Assembly: GCA_947632425.1 (NCBI GenBank)
Contig: CANRPG010000050.1
Coordinates: 1-11,177, forward strand
Length of the DNA stretch: 11,177 bases
From: an uncultured Clostridia bacterium
GTDB taxonomy: Bacteria; Bacillota; Clostridia; Oscillospirales; Ruminococcaceae
Reading direction: 5' to 3'
Part shown: positions 1 to 6,187 of the stretch, piece by piece
Layout of the letters: every line of letters begins with the position of its first letter
How positions within the stretch are numbered: position 1 is the first letter of the stretch
Notes under the pieces: generated by a model
Told to the model about the DNA's origin: nothing
Database searches by the model: none
The model's input: only the letters and a program-made list of their open reading frames with translations
Program-made: the position numbers and the translations under genes

Positions 1-1
1 G

Positions 2-154
2 CAGGAAATGCAGGGATTTTATATATCCTGCATTGAGGAGATAGCATGGCGCAGAGGCTTTATAACCACGCAGCAGCTGAAAGCTCTTGGCGAAGAACTG
101 AAAATGACCGATTACGGCAAATATATTTTATCACTGGCGGAGGAAGAAATATGA
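2..154 (+). CDS. rfbA: Glucose-1-phosphate thymidylyltransferase RmlA, C-terminal end only (partial at left edge)
   Basis: This is the last ~50 codons of RmlA, which makes dTDP-glucose from glucose-1-phosphate and dTTP, the first step of dTDP-L-rhamnose synthesis in the cytoplasm. The frame opens at base 2 and stops with TGA at 152-154. The visible tail contains SCIEEIAWRRGFITTQQL and then LGEELKMTDYGKYIL. This matches the conserved RmlA C-terminus, in which a CxEEIAWRxGFI segment is followed by a helix and a YGxYLL motif. The catalytic nucleotidyltransferase core lies upstream of the window. The stop codon overlaps the next start as ATGA, so translation is probably coupled to rfbB. Identification rests on the short tail and on the rfbB/rfbD context; both agree. 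Confidence 0.88.
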   Translation, partial: QEMQGFYISCIEEIAWRRGFITTQQLKALGEELKMTDYGKYILSLAEEEI

Positions 155-1170
155 CAGTCATCGTGACCGGCGGCGCCGGATTTATAGGCAGTAATTTTAT
201 CTTTCATATGCTCAAAACATATCCCGACTACCGCATTATTTGTCTGGACAAGCTGACTTATGCAGGAAACCTTTCTACTCTCGAGCCTGTGATGAATGAG
301 CCAAACTTCAGATTTGTAAAACTTGATATCTGCGACCGTGAAGGAGTTTACAAACTGTTTGAAGAAGAAAAGCCCGATATAGTGGTAAACTTCGCGGCGG
401 AAAGCCATGTTGACAGGTCAATAGACAACCCCGAAGTCTTTTTGCAGACTAATATCTTGGGTACTCAGGTGCTTATGGATGCTTGTCGCAAGTATGGAAT
501 TACTCGTTATCATCAGGTATCTACAGATGAAGTTTATGGTGATCTTCCCCTTGACAGACCCGACTTGTTCTTTACCGAAGAAACGCCTATACATACCAGT
601 TCTCCGTATTCCGCATCAAAAGCATCAGCCGATCTGCTTGTTATGGCGTATCACAGAACGTTTGACCTACCGGTTACTATAAGCCGCTGTTCTAACAACT
701 ATGGGCCTTATCACTTTCCTGAAAAGCTGATCCCTCTTATGATAGCAAACGCGCTTGCCGACAAGCCTCTGCCTGTTTACGGCAAGGGTGAGAATGTTCG
801 TGACTGGCTGTATGTTGAAGACCACTGCCGTGCGATAGATCTGATCATACACAAAGGCAAAGTTGGCGAGGTATACAACGTAGGCGGTCACAATGAGATG
901 AAGAACATAGACATTGTAAAGCTTATCTGCAAAGAGCTTGGCAAGCCGGAAAGCCTGATAACATACGTTGCCGACCGAAAGGGGCATGATATGCGGTATG
1001 CAATAGACCCGACTAAAATTCACAACGAACTCGGCTGGCTGCCTGAAACTAAATTTGCAGACGGCATAAAGAAAACTATTCAGTGGTACTTGGATAACAA
1101 AAAATGGTGGGAGACTATCATCTCCGGAGAGTATCGGGATTATTATGAGAAGATGTATGGCTGCAGGTGA
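151..1170 (+). CDS. rfbB: dTDP-glucose 4,6-dehydratase (RmlB)
   Basis: Converts dTDP-glucose to dTDP-4-keto-6-deoxyglucose, the second step of dTDP-L-rhamnose synthesis; cytosolic extended short-chain dehydrogenase/reductase using NAD. The 339-residue product has the Rossmann glycine motif GGAGFIG at residues 7-13. The dehydratase signature STDEVYG is at 124-130 (T125, D126 and E127 are the catalytic positions known for the family). The active-site YSASK gives Y153 and K157, and a YGPYHFPEKLIP segment at 184-195 is typical of RmlB. Length is normal. The ATG at 151 is chosen because GGAGGAA lies just upstream at 139-145 and the protein then begins directly at the Rossmann strand. An in-frame ATG at 46 would only add 35 residues read out of frame through rfbA. 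It overlaps rfbA by 4 bases and is followed 4 bases later by rfbD. Confidence 0.96.
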   Translation: MTVIVTGGAGFIGSNFIFHMLKTYPDYRIICLDKLTYAGNLSTLEPVMNEPNFRFVKLDICDREGVYKLFEEEKPDIVVNFAAESHVDRSIDNPEVFLQTNILGTQVLMDACRKYGITRYHQVSTDEVYGDLPLDRPDLFFTEETPIHTSSPYSASKASADLLVMAYHRTFDLPVTISRCSNNYGPYHFPEKLIPLMIANALADKPLPVYGKGENVRDWLYVEDHCRAIDLIIHKGKVGEVYNVGGHNEMKNIDIVKLICKELGKPESLITYVADRKGHDMRYAIDPTKIHNELGWLPETKFADGIKKTIQWYLDNKKWWETIISGEYRDYYEKMYGCR

Positions 1171-1174
1171 AAAG

Positions 1175-2074
1175 ATGAAAGTATTAGTAACAGGCGCAAA
1201 CGGTCAGCTCGGCTGGGATATAATCTTAGAGCTTAAAAAGCGCGATCACGAACCTATAGCGACCGATATTTCAGACAGCTTTGAACAAAACTGCAAATAC
1301 ATACAACTTGACATCACGGAGGAAAAAGCAGTACACGAAGCAATAACAACGATAAGTCCAGATGCAGTAATTCACTGCGCGGCGTGGACAGCTGTTGACG
1401 CTGCTGAGGACGAAAAAAACAAGCCGAAAGTATACGCCATTAACGTATTGGGTACAAAATACATTGCACAGGCTTGCAAAGAAACCGACTGCAAGATGAT
1501 ATATGTATCTACAGACTATGTTTTCAGCGGCGAGGGCACAGAGCCTTGGAGTCCCGACTGCGAAGATTTTGCACCGCTGAATTACTATGGTGAAACAAAA
1601 CTTCAAGGCGAATTTGCGGTAAGAAACACTCTTGAAAAGTATTACATAGTGCGCACCAGCTGGGTGTTTGGCAGCCACGGTAACAATTTTGTAAAAACGA
1701 TGCTGAAGCTATCTGAAAAGTACAAAGAAATACGGGTTGTAAACGATCAGATAGGTACACCTACATACACACCCGACCTTGCAAGACTGCTTGCGGATAT
1801 GGCAGAAACAGAAAGGTACGGCATATACCATGCATCTAACGAGGGCGGATACATAAGCTGGGCTGAGTTCGCTGAGGAGATATTCCGTCAGGCTGGCAAA
1901 GACACGAAAGTTATTCCTGTTACAACGGCGGAGTACGGGATTTCAAAAGCTAAAAGACCCCCAAATAGTAGAATGGAAAATAATAAATTATATAAATGTT
2001 TTGAAGAATTAAGTGACTGGAAACAAGCCATCAGTAGTTATATTAATACAGGTAATTATTCTACAAATATATAA
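1175..2074 (+). CDS. rfbD: dTDP-4-dehydrorhamnose reductase (RmlD)
   Basis: Reduces dTDP-4-dehydrorhamnose to dTDP-L-rhamnose, the last step of the pathway. The 299-residue product has GANGQLG at 7-13 for NAD(P)H binding and a STDYVF segment at 112-117. The catalytic YxxxK is at Y138/K142, followed by RTSWVFG at 160-166 and a C-terminal RPPNSRM segment at 261-267, as expected for RmlD. The ATG at 1175 is chosen because it starts the Rossmann strand and has AGGTGA at 1165-1170. An in-frame ATG at 1145 would add ten unneeded residues inside rfbB. From about residue 258 (base ~1950) to the stop, codon choice switches to AT-rich synonyms, and the last nine residues (NTGNYSTNI) have no obvious counterpart in typical RmlD. 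The protein still reads as intact, so the tail may have been exchanged by recombination without loss of function. Confidence 0.94.
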   Translation: MKVLVTGANGQLGWDIILELKKRDHEPIATDISDSFEQNCKYIQLDITEEKAVHEAITTISPDAVIHCAAWTAVDAAEDEKNKPKVYAINVLGTKYIAQACKETDCKMIYVSTDYVFSGEGTEPWSPDCEDFAPLNYYGETKLQGEFAVRNTLEKYYIVRTSWVFGSHGNNFVKTMLKLSEKYKEIRVVNDQIGTPTYTPDLARLLADMAETERYGIYHASNEGGYISWAEFAEEIFRQAGKDTKVIPVTTAEYGISKAKRPPNSRMENNKLYKCFEELSDWKQAISSYINTGNYSTNI

Positions 2075-2159
2075 GAATGTAGTTGCTTATGATCGGTGAT
2101 TCTAGTTAAGTAGTTTGATTTACCCCCAAATACAGTTAATATTAGAAGTGGTGAATAAA

Positions 2160-3137
2160 ATGTATATTGGCAGCATTAATGAAGAATTCTTTAACGATTT
2201 AATGGTTGGATTGTCGCAATTATCTCGCTACCTAAGAAAAACTCTTGGCAGTGACGAATATCATATAGGTCTTAGAACAAAAAAGCTTAATACTATTTTT
2301 CGGAGTGGGGTGTCTTCCGCAGTGTCTGAAATAAATAATATTATTTATTCCAGAATAATGCATAAAAGGCTTGAAAAAAAAGTCACTCATTTTAAGAGAG
2401 AGTCATCTGTTTTGGAAAAAGCCAATTATTTTTCTCAGGAGCGTATAGCGGTTTATACCTGTATTTTGGGGAAATATGATCCTATTTGCGAGCCAATGTG
2501 TCATCCTAATAATATTGATTATTATATTATTACAGACAATATGGTAGAAAATGATTCATCGTGGAAAAGAATCGATTTGGACAATTATAAGGACAGAATA
2601 CAGAATCTTTCAAATGTTGAGAAGAACAGGTGGTTTAAAATGCATCCATCTGAGGTGTTTAATGATTATAAATACTCAATATATATTGATGGCAACATTA
2701 TTCCAATCACTGACTTTACTGAATTTGTAAATAGACTTGGCAACTGTGGGATTGCTATGTTTTGGCATCGCTACAACAATTGTGTGTATCAAGAAGCGCT
2801 GTATAACAAATATTCTGTAAGGAAAACAAGTAATGATGCAATTGAAAAACATATTGAATATTTAAAGAGTAAAGGAATGCCGGAAAACTTTGGAATGACT
2901 ACTTGTAACGTTATAGTAAGAGAACATAACAATCCTGTGTGCAAAAGAATAATGGATGATTGGTGGAATGAATTTATGAATCATTGCAAAAGAGACCAGA
3001 TTTCATTTCCATATGTTGTTTGGAAAAATGGCATTAAAATGAGTGATATTGCGCTTCTTGGAGACGATGTATGGGATGCGGATCAGTTGCTGATAGTTAA
3101 CCACAATACATATAAGGTTAAAGGGAATAAAGTTTGA
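2160..3137 (+). CDS. DUF616/TOD1-MUCI70-like glycosyltransferase
   Basis: Probable cytosolic glycosyltransferase adding a sugar to the repeat unit; donor and acceptor cannot be told from sequence. The 325-residue product has an N-terminal ~90 residues of mostly helical, charged sequence without a recognised domain. From residue ~95 comes a DUF616-like fold: a first strand AVYTCILGKYD (97-107), YYIITDN (121-127), NRWFKMHP (156-163) and a DxD-like element YIDGN (175-179). Further on are a possible acceptor-site segment near FWHRYNN (201-207) and CKRDQISFPYVVW (276-288), characteristic of the family. There is no signal peptide or membrane span. The ATG at 2160 has GTGGTGA at 2148-2154. An in-frame TTG at 2115 lacks a ribosome site and was not used. 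It is strongly AT-rich, unlike rfbB. Family assignment is by recalled motifs; glycosyltransferase role is likely but specific activity is unknown. Confidence 0.72.
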   Translation: MYIGSINEEFFNDLMVGLSQLSRYLRKTLGSDEYHIGLRTKKLNTIFRSGVSSAVSEINNIIYSRIMHKRLEKKVTHFKRESSVLEKANYFSQERIAVYTCILGKYDPICEPMCHPNNIDYYIITDNMVENDSSWKRIDLDNYKDRIQNLSNVEKNRWFKMHPSEVFNDYKYSIYIDGNIIPITDFTEFVNRLGNCGIAMFWHRYNNCVYQEALYNKYSVRKTSNDAIEKHIEYLKSKGMPENFGMTTCNVIVREHNNPVCKRIMDDWWNEFMNHCKRDQISFPYVVWKNGIKMSDIALLGDDVWDADQLLIVNHNTYKVKGNKV

Positions 3138-3220
3138 TAAGGACTCATTTTAAACACAAGCTCAGGGAAATAATATCCTTTTTCAGAATGATAAGTTATA
3201 AAATGCGAATCTTACTTTAA
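3134..3220 (+). pseudogene. Possible decayed 5' end of an enzyme gene (28 codons)
   Basis: A short frame begins with TTG at 3134, overlapping the previous stop, with AAGGGA about 8 bases upstream. It encodes 28 residues rich in basic and hydrophobic positions (HFKHKLREIISFFRM near the middle) before TAA at 3218-3220. That pattern resembles the N-terminal helix of some capsule-cluster acetyltransferases and glycosyltransferases, but it is too short to assign. Downstream, a second short frame around 3257-3310 reads MFSIKYLSPTIVLWSIT before a stop. The two together suggest a former gene that has lost most of its length. The alternative, chance short frames in AT-rich DNA, is quite possible. Confidence 0.25.
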
Positions 3221-3391
3221 TAAACAATAATCGCTATGGTGGAGTATTGTTATAAAATGTTCAGTATTAAATATTTATCACCTACAATTGTACTATGGTC
3301 TATTACATAATACTATATAAAGTTTATTTGCAATCTTGAGGTTTGTTTGAATCAACTCATAAGGATTATATTTATTGAGGAGCTAATAAAG
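3138..3391. other. AT-rich intergenic gap between glycosyltransferase and polymerase genes
   Basis: This 254-base stretch has no intact gene. It holds the possible remnant frames described at 3134-3310 and many AT-rich words that resemble -10 boxes by composition alone. A GAGGAG ribosome site for the next gene lies at 3377-3382. No convincing terminator was seen: an AGGGA/TCCTT pair near 3164-3181 is weak and includes a G-T pair. Its length is unusual for this otherwise compact locus. Confidence 0.6.
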
Positions 3392-4678
3392 GTGAAGCAG
3401 AATACGCTAGAAGCTTTAACAAATAAAAAATCGAATTTTTTTGATGTGAATGTTGATAAAATACAGGATGTTTTTTTATTGCTATATTTTTGTATTTGGA
3501 ACACCTATACAAGTCTTACTCCGTTAAATTCAGTGTTAAGAAAAACTTCGTTTATATTATGTATTTTGTCAGCTTTTTTATCAATAACAAGAACAAAAAC
3601 ACTTGCGATAAATGGTTATATTAAATGGGTAACTTTATTTTTGCTATATAATTGTATGTCGCTTTTGTGGACTAGCTCATTTGAAGATTCATATATTTAT
3701 ATAAATGCAATTATTAAAATATTGATAATAAGTGTATGCATTTCCTTAAGAATTAAAACTGTTAACGATATAAACAAAATCATAAAGATATTTGTTTTTT
3801 CAGTGTTTTATATGTGCGTATGCTTGATAGTTATGTCACCTGCATCTGATTGGGGGACAAATCAAATCGGAAGCGTTTTAGGGTTATGGAAAAATACAGT
3901 AGGTATGGAGTCTTCAGTTGGAGCTGTTTTGGCTATATATTTAATAAGTATCAGCGAAAGTGTAAAAGAAAAAATATTTCACATCATAGAAAGCGTACTG
4001 CTTACTTTTATAACATTTTTTTCTGGATCGCGCAAAGCATTCGTGTTAATCATGGCAGCTTGTATCATAGTATTTTTGATAAATTCCGAAAAAAATTTGA
4101 ACTATAAAAAAATAATACAAAGATTATTCATTGGTGTCACTTTGATTATGCTGGTCATAGCAGGTGTGTTATTAATTAATAAAAATAAGTTATTATATGA
4201 CTTGGTGGGATTTAGATTATATGAGGCATACCAATCAATTACTAATCCTATGTATAAAGTAACAGATCCAAGCATTATAGAGAGAGAATTCTTCATAGGG
4301 CAAGCACAGCAATTGTTTATGGAGCATCCTATATTTGGATATGGAGCAAACACATTTTTAACCTATATGAGACAAATAGGATATTCACATATTGCCTATT
4401 CGCATAATAATTTTTGGGAACTATTGTCAACTCTTGGTATAGTAGGTTTTTCAATTTATTATTTTATGCAGGTGTATCTATTGATTCGTTTATACCCCAA
4501 AAAATATGAAGAAAAAGAAATGAAAAAACTGGTTGCGTTTTTATGGGTATTGAATCTTTTTATACTCATATTGGGATATTGGTTTGTATACAGCTATAAT
4601 CAGTTTTACTATTTGATTTTAATTATTAGTTTTAAGTGCAATCGTCAAAATGGAAAAACTATTTTATTAAGATTCTAG
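3392..4678 (+). CDS. wzy: Wzy-type O-antigen/capsule polymerase (O-antigen ligase family)
   Basis: Integral membrane protein expected to polymerise undecaprenyl-linked repeat units on the outer face of the membrane. The 428-residue product shows about ten hydrophobic segments spread over residues ~26-415. A large extracellular loop around 265-345 carries HPIFGYGANTF (312-322) and YSHNNFWELLSTLGI (336-350), the hallmark of the Wzy_C (O-antigen ligase/polymerase) family. SGSRKAF at 211-217 follows a membrane span, where Wzy proteins usually have a conserved basic motif. The GTG at 3392 is chosen for GAGGAG at 3377-3382. A TTG at 3347 with GAGG at 3338-3341 is an alternative that would add 15 residues. 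Extremely AT-rich (13 of 60 G/C in the row at 3721). Polymerases are the most variable genes of such loci, so low identity to known proteins would be expected. A ligase role is less likely beside a Wzx gene. Confidence 0.85.
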   Translation: MKQNTLEALTNKKSNFFDVNVDKIQDVFLLLYFCIWNTYTSLTPLNSVLRKTSFILCILSAFLSITRTKTLAINGYIKWVTLFLLYNCMSLLWTSSFEDSYIYINAIIKILIISVCISLRIKTVNDINKIIKIFVFSVFYMCVCLIVMSPASDWGTNQIGSVLGLWKNTVGMESSVGAVLAIYLISISESVKEKIFHIIESVLLTFITFFSGSRKAFVLIMAACIIVFLINSEKNLNYKKIIQRLFIGVTLIMLVIAGVLLINKNKLLYDLVGFRLYEAYQSITNPMYKVTDPSIIEREFFIGQAQQLFMEHPIFGYGANTFLTYMRQIGYSHIAYSHNNFWELLSTLGIVGFSIYYFMQVYLLIRLYPKKYEEKEMKKLVAFLWVLNLFILILGYWFVYSYNQFYYLILIISFKCNRQNGKTILLRF

Positions 4679-4825
4679 CAATCTTACCTTTAACATATAT
4701 TAGCAAGGATAAATAATTCAATTATAGCTAAGATGCTTATTTTTGCTTTATGTTTTTCTTATGTTTTTCTTAAAAGTTAAATGTTAGAAATAAGTAAGCT
4801 AGTTTTAAATGAAAGGAAAGATAGA
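4679..4825. other. Intergenic gap with a short tandem repeat
   Basis: This 147-base AT-rich stretch separates wzy from the ATP-grasp gene. It contains an 11-base unit, TTATGTTTTTC, present twice in tandem at 4748-4769. The AAAGGA ribosome site of the next gene is at 4812-4817. An in-frame ATG at 4781 has no ribosome site and is therefore not taken as a start. No clear promoter or terminator was found. Confidence 0.55.
4748..4769 (+). repeat. Two tandem copies of an 11-base unit
   Basis: TTATGTTTTTC occurs twice back to back, with a third partial TTA at 4770-4772. It lies outside any gene, in AT-rich DNA just before the ATP-grasp gene. It is most likely a slippage product; no function is visible. 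Confidence 0.7.
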
Positions 4826-5749
4826 ATGTCAGCAAAAATGATTGCTAAGTGTTTTCGATATTTAAAAGATAGACGCTATAGGTTTAACGTAAACAGTTTT
4901 CACGGCTTTTATCATAATATGCCTGACGATGTTTATTTGAGAAAGCTTTTTGAATCAAGACTTGGGGAAAAACTGCATCTAGAGGATCCAATAACATTCA
5001 ACGAAAAACTCCAATGGCTTAAGCTTTATGACCGCAATCCTGAATATACAACAATGGTAGACAAGTATGCCGCGAAAAAGTGGGTAGCTGATCGTATAGG
5101 AGAGGAATACATAATTCCTACACTTGGAGTCTGGAAGCATTTTGACGATATAGATTTCGATACTCTGCCAAATCAATTTGTACTGAAATGCACCCATGAT
5201 TCCGGCGGCTTGGTGATAGTAAAAGACAAAAGTAAATTAGATAAGAGATCTGCAAAGAAAAAATTAGAAAAAAGCCTTAAGCGAAACTTTTATTGGGTTG
5301 GCAGAGAGTGGCCATACAAAAATGTTCCGCCGCGTATTATTGCTGAAAAATACATGACTGATGAATCGGGTATAGAACTTAAGGACTATAAAATATTCAA
5401 TTTTAACGGTGAGCCCAAACTTATTCAGGTCGATTATGACCGTTTTGTTGAACATAAGCGCAATCTTTATACCACCGATTGGCAATATATAGAGGCCGCG
5501 ATAAATTATCCTACAGATCCGAATCACCAAATTAACCGCCCGAAGCAGCTTGAAAAAATGCTTGATCTTGCGCGAAAGCTATCAGATGGAATTCCACACG
5601 TCAGGACAGATTTTTATTGCATTGATGATAGAATTTACTTTGGAGAATTGACATTTTATCATGCATCCGGTTTTGCCTGGTTTAAGCCTGAAAGTTTCAA
5701 CCAAGAAATGGGCGAATGGCTGAAATTACCTCGGGGGGGTACATACTAA
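4826..5749 (+). CDS. TupA-like ATP-grasp protein (predicted amidoligase of polysaccharide loci)
   Basis: The 307-residue product fits the ATP-grasp TupA-like family, named after the teichuronopeptide gene tupA of alkaliphilic Bacillus. It is common in capsule clusters and predicted to form amide bonds between amino acids and sugar carboxylates. Landmarks are an N-terminal helical part with DPITFNEKLQWLKLYDRNP (54-72), FVLKCTHDSGG (118-128), RIIAEKYM (170-177) and ELKDYKIFNFNGEP (184-197). The metal/ATP site follows: HVRTDFY (258-264) and YFGELTFYHASGF (271-283, with E274 a likely magnesium ligand). It ends just after the conserved WLKLP. The ATG at 4826 follows AAAGGA at 4812-4817. The last seven residues are read through a run of seven G (5733-5739) and stop at once. 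The next, overlapping frame resumes homology to this same family. Substrate is unknown; nearby uronate genes make an amino-uronate amide plausible. Base composition is higher than in wzy. Confidence 0.82.
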   Translation: MSAKMIAKCFRYLKDRRYRFNVNSFHGFYHNMPDDVYLRKLFESRLGEKLHLEDPITFNEKLQWLKLYDRNPEYTTMVDKYAAKKWVADRIGEEYIIPTLGVWKHFDDIDFDTLPNQFVLKCTHDSGGLVIVKDKSKLDKRSAKKKLEKSLKRNFYWVGREWPYKNVPPRIIAEKYMTDESGIELKDYKIFNFNGEPKLIQVDYDRFVEHKRNLYTTDWQYIEAAINYPTDPNHQINRPKQLEKMLDLARKLSDGIPHVRTDFYCIDDRIYFGELTFYHASGFAWFKPESFNQEMGEWLKLPRGGTY

Positions 5750-6183
5750 TAGGTGATTTCGCGGTGTTTGTTCTTAAAGAGGAGCAGACTGTCATAAATG
5801 AAGAACTAAAAGATTATAAATTCTATTGCTTTAATGGGCAGCCAAAATATTGTCAGGTGATTTCCGACCGTAGTAAAATCGAAACAATAGACTTTTACGA
5901 TATGGATTGGAAACATCAGGAATTTACTGGGCTTGCTTTTCCACATAAGCCTTATAGTAAGTGTGTAATTCCAAAGCCCGTCACATTTGAAAACATGAAA
6001 GGATTGGCTACTGTTATGTCAAAGGAAATACCGTTTCTCCGTGTGGATTTTTACGAAGTAAACGGAAAAATGTATTTTGGCGAGTTGACATTCTACCCAG
6101 CCTCAGGATTTGGAGAATTTGAGCCGGGTATCTGGAATGAAAAACTTGGACAAATGCTTAAACTTCCGGAAAAAAGAAAGTGA
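5716..6183 (+). pseudogene. C-terminal half of a second TupA-like ATP-grasp protein (truncated, or joined to the first by frameshift)
   Basis: An open frame of 155 codons starts inside the preceding gene, 34 bases before its stop, and has no ribosome site of its own. Residues 30-155 (bases 5803-6180) align with the C-terminal 125 residues of the upstream protein: ELKDYKFYCFNGQP matches ELKDYKIFNFNGEP, and YFGELTFYPASGF matches YFGELTFYHASGF. Each copy ends with KLP and a short tail. About 180 N-terminal residues, including the first half of the ATP-grasp fold, are missing. The 29 residues before the homology (GGYILIGDFAVFVLKEE and flanks) are not recognised. The copies differ at many positions, so this is an old paralogue. 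It is either a deletion remnant or the tail of a ~450-residue product made by -1 slippage at the seven-G run. The frame stays open to its natural end, 4 bases before wzx. Confidence 0.7.
5733..5739 (+). other. Run of seven G at the junction of two ATP-grasp frames
   Basis: Seven consecutive G sit where the first ATP-grasp frame ends and the second begins. The upstream frame reads CGG GGG GGT and stops 10 bases after the run. A -1 shift, or one extra base in the DNA, would lead into the second frame and continue to 6183. It could be a slippage-prone switch, a fixed frameshift or a sequencing error in a homopolymer; the sequence alone cannot say which. Confidence 0.6.
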
Positions 6184-6187
6184 TTCT

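Noticed and set aside
46..150. In-frame ATG at 46 as the start of rfbB
   Set aside because: It would add 35 residues read out of frame through the conserved end of rfbA. The ATG at 151 has a GGAGGAA ribosome site and begins the Rossmann strand.
667..1023. Long open frame on the minus strand inside rfbB
   Set aside because: It lies opposite a fully conserved RmlB coding sequence, has no ribosome site and no recognisable domain; it is a by-product of codon bias.
3288..3316. Promoter-like TTGTAC and TACTAT with 17-base spacing before wzy
   Set aside because: Only three and four of six consensus matches, in DNA so AT-rich that such pairs are expected by chance.
4781..4825. ATG at 4781 as the start of the ATP-grasp gene
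   Set aside because: No ribosome site precedes it, while the ATG at 4826 has AAAGGA at a suitable distance; the 15 extra residues are not like the family's N-terminus.
6110..6187. In-frame ATG at 6110 as the start of wzx
   Set aside because: It lies inside the ATP-grasp remnant's conserved end in a different frame. The ATG at 6188 gives a normal flippase N-terminus.
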